Source: Kushneria phyllosphaerae | GTDB taxonomy: Bacteria; Pseudomonadota; Gammaproteobacteria; Pseudomonadales; Halomonadaceae | NCBI RefSeq assembly: GCF_900312995.1 | Contig: NZ_ONZI01000003.1 | Span: 558,001 to 622,000, forward strand | Direction of reading: 5' to 3' | DNA length: 64,000 nt | In this document: positions 26,559-37,313 of the stretch, piece by piece | Numbering within the stretch: position 1 is the stretch's first letter | Layout of the letters: each line of letters starts with the position of its first letter | Made by a program: the position numbers and the translations under genes | Notes under the pieces: generated by a model | Databases searched by the model: none | Seen by the model: only the letters and a program-made list of their open reading frames with translations | Told to the model about the DNA's origin: nothing

Positions 26559-27875
26559 TTGTTTTTTGAACGCCCCGATTCGGGAGAAACCGCTGTCCTG
26601 GTGCATATCGATTTCCAGGACAGCACCGAGCGAGAAGACACTTCAGAGTTCATGGAGCTTGTCCGCAGCGCCGGTGCCGTACCGGCAGCGCTGCTGACAG
26701 GCAGTCGACGCTCTCCCAGTCCCAAGCTCATGATTGGTGACGGCAAGCTCGAAGAGCTGCGTGACATGATGACCACGCATCACGCCGAGCTTGTCATTTT
26801 CAACCATTCTCTCTCGCCCTCTCAGGAACGCAATCTTGAGCGGGCATTGCAGTGTCGCGTACTTGATCGTACCGGCCTGATTCTTGATATCTTCGCCCAG
26901 CGTGCGCGAACGCATGAAGGCAAGCTGCAGGTAGAACTTGCCCAGCTTGAATACATGTCGACCCGACTGGTTCGAGGCTGGACGCACCTTGAGCGCCAAA
27001 AGGGCGGGATCGGTCTGCGCGGGCCGGGTGAAACCCAGCTCGAAACTGACCGACGACTGCTGCGCGGTCGCATCAAGGCCATCCACAAGCGACTTGATCG
27101 GGTTCGCAGTCAGCGCGATCAGAACCGCCGCTCGCGTACCCGTGCAGAAATTCCCTCGGTGTCGCTGGTGGGCTATACCAATGCGGGCAAGTCAACGCTG
27201 TTCAATGCGCTGACCAACGCCGAGGTGTACGCGGCCGATCAGCTCTTTGCCACGCTGGACCCCACGCTCAGGCGTCTTGAAGTCAGTGACGTTGGCCCGA
27301 TTGTGATGGCCGACACGGTAGGGTTCATTCGTCACCTGCCGCACAAGCTGGTCGAGGCCTTTCGCGCCACGCTTCAGGAAGCTGCCGAGGCCACTCTGCT
27401 GGTCCATGTCATTGATGCTGCCGACCCGCAGCGCGAGGCCCACATCGAGCAGGTTAATGCCGTTCTTGACGAGATCGGCGCCGGCGAAGTGCCAAGACTT
27501 CTTGTCATGAACAAGATCGATATGCTGGGTATGTCACCGCGACTGGAGCGAAACGGCGATGACGGTGTGTCCATCGTCTGGCTCTCGGCGCGCGACGGCA
27601 CCGGCTTTGATCTGCTGGAGCAGGCCCTTTCCGAGCGTCTTGCCACGGATCTTGTCGAAACCACGGTCATGCTGGAGCCCTCACAGGGCTGGCTGCGTGC
27701 TCAGCTCTTTTCCCACGACGCCGTTCAGGAAGAGAGTTTTGATGACGAGGGCAGAACGCATTTGAAGATTCGGCTGCCGCGTCGTGATCTGCTTCGCCTC
27801 CTTTCTCATGCCGATGAAAATCCGGATGACTATCTCTCCCGGGCAGAGCAGGGCCGGGAACAGTGGCAGGAATAA
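26559..27875 (+). CDS. hflX: Ribosome-rescue GTPase HflX
   Basis: HflX splits stalled or heat-damaged ribosomes. The 438-residue protein has the N-terminal HflX domain, with SRRSPSPKLMIGDGKLEEL and a GGIGLRGPGETQLE segment at its junction. The G domain follows: GYTNAGKSTLF (G1), ADTVGF (G3) and NKID (G4). The start is a TTG at 26559 with AGAGG six bases upstream; it gives the expected FFERPDSGE N-terminus and lies 11 bases after the hfq stop. Cotranscription with hfq is likely. Confidence 0.95.
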   Translation: MFFERPDSGETAVLVHIDFQDSTEREDTSEFMELVRSAGAVPAALLTGSRRSPSPKLMIGDGKLEELRDMMTTHHAELVIFNHSLSPSQERNLERALQCRVLDRTGLILDIFAQRARTHEGKLQVELAQLEYMSTRLVRGWTHLERQKGGIGLRGPGETQLETDRRLLRGRIKAIHKRLDRVRSQRDQNRRSRTRAEIPSVSLVGYTNAGKSTLFNALTNAEVYAADQLFATLDPTLRRLEVSDVGPIVMADTVGFIRHLPHKLVEAFRATLQEAAEATLLVHVIDAADPQREAHIEQVNAVLDEIGAGEVPRLLVMNKIDMLGMSPRLERNGDDGVSIVWLSARDGTGFDLLEQALSERLATDLVETTVMLEPSQGWLRAQLFSHDAVQEESFDDEGRTHLKIRLPRRDLLRLLSHADENPDDYLSRAEQGREQWQE

Positions 27876-28051
27876 AGGCCACGTTGTCATCCCAGGAAGA
27901 ATTTCAGGTCTTTGGCATGACGACATGTTACAAATAGGGACGCTTCCGGCATTATCAGGATGATCGGATATTCAAGGCGCTACCGTAAGAATGGCGCGCA
28001 ATGACGTTATGAGACTGGCGTTTCGCAACTCTTGCCCAGTGGAGAAGATGT

Positions 28052-29302
28052 ATGGCCTGGAATGAGCCTGGTGGTGGCGGCAATAATAACCAGCAGGACC
28101 CCTGGAGTGGTGGTGATCGCCGCGGTGGTAATGGCGGCGGCAATAAGAACCAGGGTGGTGGACCTCCTGATATCGATGAAGTTATCAGGAAACTGCGCAA
28201 CAAGCTCAATGGACTGCTGGGCCGTCGACAGCTTCGCTCGGTCAACAACGGCGATGACGACAAGGGCAGCAACCAGGGCGGTGGCCGCAGCGCGCTGTTG
28301 TTGCCCATCATTGTGCTGATCGTGGGCGTTGTGGTCTGGGCAGGATCAGGGTTCCATCTGATCGACCAGTCCGAGCGCGGCGTCGTGTTCCGCTTTGGCA
28401 AGTATACCAATACCATCGGCCCGGGCCTGCACTGGAACCCGCCGCTGATCGATCGGGTAGAAAGCGTCAACGTGACTCGAATCCGTTCTGCCAGCCAGAC
28501 GGACTCAATGCTGACACGTGATGAAAACATCGTGCGTGTCAGTATTTCGTCGCAGTACGTGGTGTCGGATCCGCATGCGTTTCTGGTCAATGTTCGCGGC
28601 CCCGAAATGACGCTGCAAAATGCCATGGACAGCGCGCTTCGTCAGGAAGTGGGCAACATGGATCTGCAGCAGATTCTGACCACGGGTCGTGAAGAGCTGG
28701 CCGGCGATATCTACGATCGTCTGGCGTCCTATCTGGAAGCCTACGGCACTGGTATTCGACTGCAGACCGTCAATATGGAGTCCACCGCACCGCCGGATCA
28801 GGTGCAGGACGCTTTTGATGACGTCATCCGCGCCCGTGAAGAGCAGCAGCGCACCATCAACCGCGCCAACGCCTATCGCGATGCCATCCTGCCGGAAGCC
28901 GAAGGCCAGCGTCAGCGCATGATCGAGGAAGCCCAGGGGTACAAGGCGGCGGTCGTTGCTGATGCACAGGGTGATGCCAACCGCTTCATCTCACTGCTGG
29001 GTGAATACGAGAAGGCGCCGGGTGTCACGCGTCAGCGTCTGTATCTGGACACCATGACCGAGATTTTCTCGAAAACGCCCAAGGCGCTGGTCGATCTGGG
29101 TGAAGGCAACAATGCCGTCACGGTGCTGCCGCTCAATCAGATGGGACGCAGTGACAACAGCGGCAACCGCAACAGCGACAGCAGCCAGAGCAATGATGCA
29201 GAAGCGCGTCAGCTTGAGCAGCTCTCTCAGCAGGTCGTCGAGCACATGAAAAGCAATCAGAAGCAAAACAACGGTCGCAGCAGCCTGCGGGAGGGACGCT
29301 AA
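28052..29302 (+). CDS. hflK: FtsH protease modulator HflK
   Basis: HflK is an inner-membrane SPFH protein that forms a large cage with HflC around FtsH. The 416-residue protein begins with a Gly/Asn-rich cytoplasmic tail, then one transmembrane segment (LLLPIIVLIVGVVVWAG, about 87-105). The periplasmic SPFH domain starts at VVFRFGKY and is followed by a long helical region with many Arg, Glu and Ala residues. The C-terminal tail is Ser/Asn-rich. The stop TAA overlaps the hflC ATG by one base, so the two are translationally coupled. A 176-base gap separates it from hflX. Confidence 0.96.
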   Translation: MAWNEPGGGGNNNQQDPWSGGDRRGGNGGGNKNQGGGPPDIDEVIRKLRNKLNGLLGRRQLRSVNNGDDDKGSNQGGGRSALLLPIIVLIVGVVVWAGSGFHLIDQSERGVVFRFGKYTNTIGPGLHWNPPLIDRVESVNVTRIRSASQTDSMLTRDENIVRVSISSQYVVSDPHAFLVNVRGPEMTLQNAMDSALRQEVGNMDLQQILTTGREELAGDIYDRLASYLEAYGTGIRLQTVNMESTAPPDQVQDAFDDVIRAREEQQRTINRANAYRDAILPEAEGQRQRMIEEAQGYKAAVVADAQGDANRFISLLGEYEKAPGVTRQRLYLDTMTEIFSKTPKALVDLGEGNNAVTVLPLNQMGRSDNSGNRNSDSSQSNDAEARQLEQLSQQVVEHMKSNQKQNNGRSSLREGR

Positions 29303-30273
29303 TGTTCAATAATCGCGCCCTTGTCATCGTCATCGTCCTGGGCATTCTTGCCTGGGTGGGCAGTGCCAGCCTCTATACGGTTAACGAAACCGAGCGAGGC
29401 ATCAAGCTGCGTTTCGGTGAAATCGTGGAGAACGATATTCAGCCGGGCCTTCATTTCAAGTGGCCCGTGCTCAATACGGTACGGCTGTTTGATACTCGGG
29501 TTCTGTCCGTTGATGCCAGTGCCACACGCTATCTCACCAGCGATTCCAAGGCGGTTATCGTGGATTCGTTCGTGAAGTGGCAGATCATCAATCCGGCGCA
29601 GTACTACGAAGCCACACGCGGCAGCGAACAGGCCGCCGAGCGGCTGATCGCCCCGCGTACCGATGAGGCCCTGCGTAACAAGTTCGGTCAGACGACGCTG
29701 ACGCAGATTGTGCGCGAGCGTCCCGCGACGCAAAGCGACAATCAGGAAGTCGTCAAAAAGGTGCAGGAAGAAGGCAGCGATGTGGCCACCGAACGGGATG
29801 AGCTGATGGTGGATCCCATCTCTCAGCTTGATCAGGCCATGCGTCGTGAGCTTGGTGTGCGCATTCTCGATATTCGCGTCAAGCGTATCGAGCTTCCGAG
29901 TGAAGTGACTCAGGCGGTCTATGAGCGCATGAACTCACAGCGTGAGCAGGCGGCTCGCGGCTATCGTGCTGAAGGCACGCGTCAGGCTGAAGAGATTCGG
30001 GCCGATGCTGATCGCCAGCGTGAGGAGACGCTCGCCAGCGGTCGTCAGATCGCCGAGACCACCCGCGGTGAAGGCGATGCTTCAGCGGCAGCCATCTATT
30101 CGGCGGCCTATCAGCAAAATGCCGGCTTCTTTGATTTCTACCGCACGCTGCAGGCCTATCGTGAAAGCTTCAAGGGTCAAAATGATCTGATGGTGCTGAG
30201 CCCGTCGAGCAACCAGTTCCTGCAGCTTTTCAAGCAGGGCAATGGTGACGCTTCTTCTTTGGCGACGCCCTGA
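29302..30273 (+). CDS. hflC: FtsH protease modulator HflC
   Basis: HflC is the partner of HflK in the FtsH-regulating cage. The 323-residue protein has an N-terminal signal-anchor (ALVIVIVLGILAWVGSASLY), then an SPFH domain beginning with VNETERGIKLRFGE. A coiled-coil region rich in Arg, Glu and Ala follows at about 210-260. It overlaps hflK by one base. A strong terminator follows, so the hflKC transcript ends before hisZ. Confidence 0.97.
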   Translation: MFNNRALVIVIVLGILAWVGSASLYTVNETERGIKLRFGEIVENDIQPGLHFKWPVLNTVRLFDTRVLSVDASATRYLTSDSKAVIVDSFVKWQIINPAQYYEATRGSEQAAERLIAPRTDEALRNKFGQTTLTQIVRERPATQSDNQEVVKKVQEEGSDVATERDELMVDPISQLDQAMRRELGVRILDIRVKRIELPSEVTQAVYERMNSQREQAARGYRAEGTRQAEEIRADADRQREETLASGRQIAETTRGEGDASAAAIYSAAYQQNAGFFDFYRTLQAYRESFKGQNDLMVLSPSSNQFLQLFKQGNGDASSLATP

Positions 30274-30331
30274 CATCGGGGAAGATACCCGAGCGGGATT
30301 TCTCCGCTGACAAGTTGTGATAGTATTCTTC

Positions 30332-30357
30332 AACCGGGGGCTACCCCCGGTTTTTTT
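30332..30357 (+). terminator. Rho-independent terminator after hflC
   Basis: Perfect 9-bp stem AACCGGGGG (30332-30340) and CCCCCGGTT (30344-30352) with a CTA loop, followed directly by a T-run to 30357. It separates the hflKC transcript from hisZ-purA. Confidence 0.92.
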
Positions 30358-30445
30358 GTGGCTGTCGTTTGTCGATGGTCGTGATGTGGTGCCTGTTCCC
30401 ATGCTGTTCGGGCCACCTTTTTTTACTTCTGCCAGGGCATGTTCG

Positions 30446-31630
30446 ATGACCATTGCGGATCGCTGGCTGCTGCCGGACGGTATGGATGAAGTGCTGCCAC
30501 CCCAGGCACTGCGCATGGAGTCGCTGCGTCGCGGCCTGATGGATCTCTACTATCGCTGGGGGTATGACCTGGTCATGCCGCCACCCGTAGAGTTTCTGGA
30601 CTCGCTTTTGACCGGTGCCGGCACTGACCTTGATTTACAGACGTTCAAGCTGACCGATCAGCTGACCGGGCGTTTGATGGGCGCCAGTGCGGATGTGACG
30701 CCTCAGGTGGCCCGAATGGATGCTCACTCCCTGCGGCGTCAGGGACCGGTGCGGCTTTGCTACTGCGCGCACGTACTGCGCGCCAGAGCCGATGAACATC
30801 AGGGCGGGCGCAGCCCCGTTCAGGCGGGCCTTGAGCTTTTCGGCCATGCCGGCATCGAGGCCGACATCGAGATCGTGAAGCTGGCCCTTGCCAGTCTGTC
30901 GTTTGCCGGGGCGAGCGATGTTCATCTGGCCATCGGCCATATCGGTATCTATCGCGCCCTGGCCGAACAGGCGCAGCTGGAAAACGACGTGGAGTCACTG
31001 ATTTTCGAGGCGCTGGAGCGCAAGGCGGTCTCGGAAGTCGATGCGCTGATCGAACAGCACATTGGGGATGCCGAGCTTGCCGCCATGTTCAAGCAGCTGC
31101 CGCGTCTACATGGCAGCGCTGATGTGCTCGAGCGTGCCCGGGGCATCTTTGCCAATGGTTCGCAGGCCATTATCGATGCCCTGGATCAGCTGACCTCGCT
31201 GCATGAGGTTCTGCGCGAGGCGCATGAGGACGTCACGCTCTATTTTGATCTGGCAGAACTGCGTGGCTATCAGTATCACACGGGGCTGGTGTTTGCCGCC
31301 TACGTCCCGGGCTACGGTCAGGCGCTGGTCAAGGGCGGTCGCTATGACGATACCGGCCGTGCGTTCGGGCGACCCCGTCCGGCGACCGGTTGCTCCATGG
31401 ATCTCAAGCAGCTGGCAACGCTTTGCCAGCGCGCGCCGTCCCATGACGGTATCTGGGCGCCAGAGGAACAGGATGAGGCCCTGAGCCGACGCATCCATGA
31501 GCTGCGTGATGCCGGTGAGCGGGTCGTTCAGCAGTTGCCGGGGCAGTCTACTGATGCACTGGCCCACTTCTGTGACCGTCAGCTCATCCGTCGTGATGAC
31601 GGCTGGCAGGTCGAGCCGCTCGCCAACTGA
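30446..31630 (+). CDS. hisZ: ATP phosphoribosyltransferase regulatory subunit
   Basis: HisZ is a histidyl-tRNA synthetase paralogue that activates the short form of HisG in histidine synthesis. The 394-residue protein keeps the class II core (MTIADRWLLPDGMDEVLP, VTPQVARMDAH, FDLAELRGYQYHTGLVF) but lacks residues needed for a true synthetase and its anticodon domain. I choose the ATG at 30446 (AGGG eight bases upstream); the open frame reaches back into the terminator. Its presence implies a short HisG elsewhere in the genome. Confidence 0.94.
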   Translation: MTIADRWLLPDGMDEVLPPQALRMESLRRGLMDLYYRWGYDLVMPPPVEFLDSLLTGAGTDLDLQTFKLTDQLTGRLMGASADVTPQVARMDAHSLRRQGPVRLCYCAHVLRARADEHQGGRSPVQAGLELFGHAGIEADIEIVKLALASLSFAGASDVHLAIGHIGIYRALAEQAQLENDVESLIFEALERKAVSEVDALIEQHIGDAELAAMFKQLPRLHGSADVLERARGIFANGSQAIIDALDQLTSLHEVLREAHEDVTLYFDLAELRGYQYHTGLVFAAYVPGYGQALVKGGRYDDTGRAFGRPRPATGCSMDLKQLATLCQRAPSHDGIWAPEEQDEALSRRIHELRDAGERVVQQLPGQSTDALAHFCDRQLIRRDDGWQVEPLAN

Positions 31631-31671
31631 ATTTGACACCCGGTGTCTGCCCCTTCCGGGCAGGCCTTTGA

Positions 31672-32982
<1,311 letters not shown>

Positions 32983-33003
32983 GTTGTGACGGGCACTGCC
33001 TTC

Positions 33004-33032
33004 AAATCCCTGATGATTCATCAGGGATTTTT
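33004..33032 (+). terminator. Rho-independent terminator after purA
   Basis: A 12-bp stem AAATCCCTGATG (33004-33015) and CATCAGGGATTT (33019-33030) with an ATT loop is followed by two more T. It lies 21 bases after the purA stop and ends the hisZ-purA unit before the SUF operon. Confidence 0.85.
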
Positions 33033-33098
33033 AGTGTTCCGGCATGGTGTCGGGGCTTTAGAGCCTGAAGCTATCATGCTGATTGGCAAGGAAGTGGG

Positions 33099-33130
33099 TT
33101 CACACCGTCTGTAATGAGGACTAAAATAGT
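33099..33130 (+). promoter_or_regulatory. sufR promoter with overlapping Rrf2/IscR-like operator
   Basis: A sigma70-like promoter is visible: TTCACA (33099-33104), a 17-base spacer and TAAAAT (33122-33127). The -10 lies inside the palindrome ACTAAAATAGT (33120-33130), whose ACTA/TAGT half-sites resemble the centre of type-1 IscR sites (GACTA-nnn-TAGTC). The regulator gene starts 28 bases downstream. Negative autoregulation by the Rrf2-family product is a reasonable inference: protein bound here would block RNA polymerase. Confidence 0.65.
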
Positions 33131-33157
33131 ACGCAATAAGTCAGGCAAGAGGCCGAC

Positions 33158-33625
33158 ATGCTGAAGCTGTCCAAAATGAGCGATTACGGAGCGGTAGTGA
33201 TGGCGCAGATTTCGCGTCATCCGGACTGCTCGCATGCTGCTGCTGATATTGCCGATCGCGTCGGACTGCCCAGGCCCACCGTCAGCAAGACACTCAAGCT
33301 TTTATTGCGTGCCGGGCTTTTGACATCGCAGCGAGGTGTCAACGGCGGTTATCGACTGGCCCGCTCGGCCAGTGCCATCACGGTGCGCGATATCATCACC
33401 GCCATTGATGGTCCGGTGGCCATGACCGAATGCAGTCACGGCCATGGTGATTGTGACCTGATGTCCAGCTGTGGGGTGGCCAGCAACTGGCAGCGCGTGT
33501 CGCTGGCCGTACGCCAGCTGCTGGACAGTGTCACGCTGGCTGACCTGGCGCACGATGCGCCAATCAAATTGCCCGTACAGCTGCCCATACAGAGTGTGGC
33601 ACTCGGTGAGGCGCGCAGGCTCTGA
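33158..33625 (+). CDS. Rrf2-family SUF operon regulator
   Basis: A 155-residue transcription regulator with an N-terminal winged helix-turn-helix of the Rrf2/IscR family (MSDYGAVVMAQI, LPRPTVSKTLKLLLRAGLL, RGVNGGYRLA). Three cysteines (Cys92, Cys99, Cys105; spacing x6 and x5) can hold an Fe-S cluster. The family member found next to sufBCDS in many gammaproteobacteria is annotated as the SUF system regulator. It probably senses Fe-S status and represses the operon when clusters are plentiful. It lies 79 bases before sufB, downstream of a promoter with a matching palindrome. Confidence 0.88.
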   Translation: MLKLSKMSDYGAVVMAQISRHPDCSHAAADIADRVGLPRPTVSKTLKLLLRAGLLTSQRGVNGGYRLARSASAITVRDIITAIDGPVAMTECSHGHGDCDLMSSCGVASNWQRVSLAVRQLLDSVTLADLAHDAPIKLPVQLPIQSVALGEARRL

Positions 33626-33704
33626 CGGACCGCAGACGATATAACACGACGGTTCCGACCAACGACCGATGAGACGAACAGTACCCGTTTGAGGGGAGAG
33701 GATC

Positions 33705-35147
33705 ATGGCTACCGAAGCAATGGAGCAGCTTGCTCGTCGCGAGTACAAGCAGGGGTTTGTGACCGATATCGAAAGCGATACGGTTCCCCCTGGACTCGAC
33801 GAAAGCGTTATCGCCTTTATCTCGCAGAAGAAGGGCGAGCCGCAGTGGATGCTGGACTGGCGCCTTGAGGCCTATCATCAGTGGCTCAAGATGACGTCAC
33901 CGTCCTGGGCGCATCTGGATTATCCGCCGATCGACTATCAGGCCATCTCGTATTTCAGCGCGCCCAAAAAGCCGGAGGATCGACCCCAGAGTCTGGACGA
34001 AGTCGATCCCAAGCTTCTGGAAACCTATGAGAAGCTCGGCATTCCCCTGCATGAGCGTGCAGCGCTGGCCGGTGTGGCTGTGGACGCCGTCTTTGACTCG
34101 GTTTCCGTGACTACCACCTTCCGAGAGAAGCTTGCCGAAGTCGGCGTCATTTTCTGCTCGATCTCCGAAGCCATCCGTGAGTATCCCGAGCTGGTACGCC
34201 AGCATCTGGGAACGGTCGTTCCTCAGGGCGACAACTACTTTGCGGCGCTCAATTCGGCGGTCTTCACCGATGGGTCGTTTGTCTACATCCCCGAGGGCGT
34301 CACCTGCCCAATGGAGCTGTCGACCTATTTCCGCATCAATGCCGCCAATACCGGACAGTTCGAGCGTACGCTGATCGTCTGTGACAAGCGCGCGCAGGTG
34401 TCTTATCTGGAAGGGTGCACCGCGCCGCAGCGTGACGAGAATCAGCTGCACGCAGCCGTTGTCGAACTGGTGGCGCTGGAAGATGCCTATATCAAGTATT
34501 CTACCGTCCAGAACTGGTACCCGGGCGATGAAGACGGCAAGGGCGGTATCTACAACTTCGTGACCAAGCGGGGCGACTGCCGCGGTGACCGGTCACGCAT
34601 CAGCTGGACACAGGTCGAGACCGGTTCTGCCATCACCTGGAAGTATCCGTCCTGCCTGCTTCGCGGCAACGAGAGCAAGGGCGAGTTCTATTCGGTAGCG
34701 GTCACCAACGGTCGTCAGCAGGCCGATACCGGCACCAAGATGATCCATATCGGCAAGAATACGTCCTCGACGATCGTCTCGAAGGGGATTGCGGCCGGCA
34801 AAAGCAACCAGTCCTATCGGGGTCTGGTCAAGGTGTCGCCGCGTGCCACCGGCAGCCGTAACTTTACCCAGTGCGACTCGCTGTTGATTGGCGACAAGTG
34901 CGGCGCCCATACCTTTCCCTATCAGGAAATCGGTAACAGCCGCTCTACCATCGAGCACGAGGCGACCACCTCGAAAATCGGTGACGACCAGCTCTTTTAC
35001 TGCAAAAGCCGCGGTATTTCGGAAGAAGACGCGGTCAGCATGATCGTCAACGGCTTTTGCAAGGACGTCTTCCAGGAGCTGCCGATGGAGTTTGCGGTAG
35101 AAGCCGAGGCGCTGCTGAGCGTCACGCTTGAAGGTTCGGTCGGCTAA
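33705..35147 (+). CDS. sufB: Fe-S cluster assembly scaffold protein SufB
   Basis: SufB is the main scaffold of the SufBCD complex, where Fe-S clusters are built. The 480-residue protein shows the conserved [37 protein letters not shown] (with a conserved Cys in the beta-helix core) and CHGxT-like late regions, here [30 protein letters not shown] Shine-Dalgarno precedes the ATG. It is the first structural gene of the operon, and a strong hairpin follows it before sufC. Confidence 0.98.
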   Translation: MATEAMEQLARREYKQGFVTDIESDTVPPGLDESVIAFISQKKGEPQWMLDWRLEAYHQWLKMTSPSWAHLDYPPIDYQAISYFSAPKKPEDRPQSLDEVDPKLLETYEKLGIPLHERAALAGVAVDAVFDSVSVTTTFREKLAEVGVIFCSISEAIREYPELVRQHLGTVVPQGDNYFAALNSAVFTDGSFVYIPEGVTCPMELSTYFRINAANTGQFERTLIVCDKRAQVSYLEGCTAPQRDENQLHAAVVELVALEDAYIKYSTVQNWYPGDEDGKGGIYNFVTKRGDCRGDRSRISWTQVETGSAITWKYPSCLLRGNESKGEFYSVAVTNGRQQADTGTKMIHIGKNTSSTIVSKGIAAGKSNQSYRGLVKVSPRATGSRNFTQCDSLLIGDKCGAHTFPYQEIGNSRSTIEHEATTSKIGDDQLFYCKSRGISEEDAVSMIVNGFCKDVFQELPMEFAVEAEALLSVTLEGSVG

Positions 35148-35158
35148 TAACAGTTGAT

Positions 35159-35183
35159 GCGGGCAGCCCTGATGGCTGCCCGC
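35159..35183 (+). other. Strong hairpin between sufB and sufC without T-run
   Basis: Perfect 10-bp inverted repeat GCGGGCAGCC (35159-35168) and GGCTGCCCGC (35174-35183) with a 5-base loop, 11 bases after the sufB stop. No T-tract follows, so it is not a standard terminator. It may act as an mRNA-stabilising or processing hairpin that raises SufB over the downstream proteins. Confidence 0.7.
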
Positions 35184-35241
35184 GCTGGCAATTTTCGTGT
35201 AGCCGCCCGGCGGCGCATCATTACAGAATCAGGGTTACAAC

Positions 35242-35994
35242 ATGCTCGAGATCAAGGATCTTCACGCGACGGTAGAAGGCAACGAAATCCTCAAGGGAAT
35301 CACGTTGTCCATCAAGCCCGGTGAAGTACACGCCATCATGGGCCCCAATGGTGCCGGCAAGTCGACACTGTCGGCCGTACTGGCCGGTCGTGATGGCTAT
35401 GAGGTCACTCAGGGCACCATCACGTTTGATGGCAAGGATCTCATGGAAATGGAAGTGGAAGAGCGTGCGCAGGCAGGCCTTCTGATGGGCTTTCAGTATC
35501 CGGTCGAGATCCCGGGGGTCAAGAACATCTATCTGCTCAAGTCAGCGCTCAACGCGCAGCGTGCCGCGCACGGGCTTGACGAGATGCCGGCACCCGAATT
35601 CATGAAGCTGATCAAGGAAAAGATTGCTTTCATGAAGATGGATTCAAGCTTTCTGCATCGCGCCGTTAACGAAGGGTTTTCGGGCGGTGAGAAAAAGCGT
35701 AATGAAATCCTGCAGATGCTGGTGTTGCAGCCGAAGCTGGCCCTGCTTGACGAGATCGACTCCGGTCTTGATATCGACGCCATGAAGGTCGTGGCCGAAG
35801 GTGTCAATTCCCTGCGTGACGAAAACCGCGCCATTTTGATGGTGACGCACTATCAGCGCCTGCTTGATCACATCACACCGGATCAGGTCCACGTGCTGAT
35901 TGACGGCCGTATCGCCAAGTCCGGTGATCGTCATCTGGCCGAAGAACTTGAAGCGCGCGGTTATGAATGGGTTATCGAGGAGCCGGCCGCATGA
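35242..35994 (+). CDS. sufC: Fe-S cluster assembly ATPase SufC
   Basis: SufC is the ABC-type ATPase of the SufBCD scaffold; it is soluble and not part of a transporter. The 250-residue protein has Walker A GPNGAGKSTL, the ABC signature FSGGEKKRNE, Walker B LALLDEIDSGLD and the switch histidine in VTHYQRLL. The GLLMGFQYPVEIPGV segment is typical of SufC. Its stop overlaps the sufD start (ATGA at 35991). Confidence 0.98.
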   Translation: MLEIKDLHATVEGNEILKGITLSIKPGEVHAIMGPNGAGKSTLSAVLAGRDGYEVTQGTITFDGKDLMEMEVEERAQAGLLMGFQYPVEIPGVKNIYLLKSALNAQRAAHGLDEMPAPEFMKLIKEKIAFMKMDSSFLHRAVNEGFSGGEKKRNEILQMLVLQPKLALLDEIDSGLDIDAMKVVAEGVNSLRDENRAILMVTHYQRLLDHITPDQVHVLIDGRIAKSGDRHLAEELEARGYEWVIEEPAA

Positions 35995-37313
35995 GTCTGC
36001 CTGAAACACTTGTGAAGCGCCTGCATGAAGCGCCTGTCGGTGAGCCCGAGTGGCTCGCCGAGAAGCGCCGTGCCGGAGCGTCGCACCTTGAAACGGTCGG
36101 CTTTCCCACACGTCGTGATGAGGCGTGGAAGTACACCGACATGTCCCGCTTCTCCAGTCTCGAGTTTGGTCAGGCCGACAGTGCAGAGCTCGATCAGGCC
36201 CGCCTTGATGCGCTCAAGCTGGATATCGATGCATGCCGACTGGTGTTTGTTGACGGTCTTTTCAATGCCGAGTTGTCCGATGCGGCAGCGAGCGTGGGGG
36301 TGACCGTGACTCCCTTGTCTCAGGCGCTGACAGGGGATCAGCATGGCCTCAGCGAACAGCTGGGACAGCTCACCGGTATCGATTTCTCGGCCTTCACGGC
36401 GCTGAACACGGCGCTGACCAAAGAAGGTGTGGTCGTGAACATCGGCAAGGGACAGGCCATCGAGACGCCGATTTATCTGCTGTTCATCTCGCGCAACAAC
36501 GCAAGCCCGGTCATGAGCCATCCGCGTATTCTTGTGCACTGCGAGGCCGAAAGCGAAGCCACACTGATCGAGCATTATGTGGGCGAGCAGGGCGCTGCCA
36601 ACCTGACCAATGTCGTCACCGAAATCCAGATGTCACCGGCGTCCAGGCTTTCGCACTACAAGCTTCAGGAAGCGAGCCAGAGTGAGTATCACGTGGCCAG
36701 CATCCAGGTGGATCAGCGTCGTGATACGAACTTCACCTCTCACAACCTGAATCTGGGTGGTGCGGTGGTGCGTAACGATATCGTTACCGATCTCAACGAT
36801 GAAAACGCCACGGTGGACCTGCTGGGGCTGTTCTTCGGTCAGGATCGACAGCACATCGATAACCATACCAAGGTCAATCACAACGCGCCGCGCACGTATT
36901 CCAACGAGAACTACAAGGGTATTCTTGATGGCCGTGCCCGGGGTGTCTTCAATGGTCGGGTGTATATCAAGCGCGATGCTCAGCAGGTGCTGGGGTATCA
37001 AAGCAACGCCAACCTGCTGCTCTCCGATCGGGCCGAGATCGATACCAAGCCCGAACTCGAGATCTACGCAGACGACGTGCAGTGCTCTCACGGCACGACC
37101 ACCGGTCAGCTCGATGAGAACGCCATCTTTGCCCTGCGCGCCCGAGGCATTGATGAGCAGATGGCCCGTGGACTTCTGACGCTGGCCTTTGCCAACGAAG
37201 TCATGCAGCGTATTCGTCATGGCGCGCTGACCGATCGTGTCGAACGTGCGGTAGCGGGCAAGCTGCCTGACCGCTTCAACCTCGAAAGCCTGGTAGAAGA
37301 TACTTCGCTATGA
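35991..37313 (+). CDS. sufD: Fe-S cluster assembly protein SufD
   Basis: SufD is the SufB paralogue that completes the SufBC2D complex and helps iron entry. The 440-residue protein has a variable helical N-terminus (DEAWKYTDMSRF is typical), then a right-handed beta-helix with VNHNAPRTYSNENYKGILDG split over about 290-310. The conserved CSHGTTTGQLDENAIFAL region ends the core. The start is the ATG overlapping sufC; an upstream in-frame ATG lies inside sufC and is less likely. The stop overlaps the sufS ATG. Confidence 0.97.
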   Translation: MSLPETLVKRLHEAPVGEPEWLAEKRRAGASHLETVGFPTRRDEAWKYTDMSRFSSLEFGQADSAELDQARLDALKLDIDACRLVFVDGLFNAELSDAAASVGVTVTPLSQALTGDQHGLSEQLGQLTGIDFSAFTALNTALTKEGVVVNIGKGQAIETPIYLLFISRNNASPVMSHPRILVHCEAESEATLIEHYVGEQGAANLTNVVTEIQMSPASRLSHYKLQEASQSEYHVASIQVDQRRDTNFTSHNLNLGGAVVRNDIVTDLNDENATVDLLGLFFGQDRQHIDNHTKVNHNAPRTYSNENYKGILDGRARGVFNGRVYIKRDAQQVLGYQSNANLLLSDRAEIDTKPELEIYADDVQCSHGTTTGQLDENAIFALRARGIDEQMARGLLTLAFANEVMQRIRHGALTDRVERAVAGKLPDRFNLESLVEDTSL

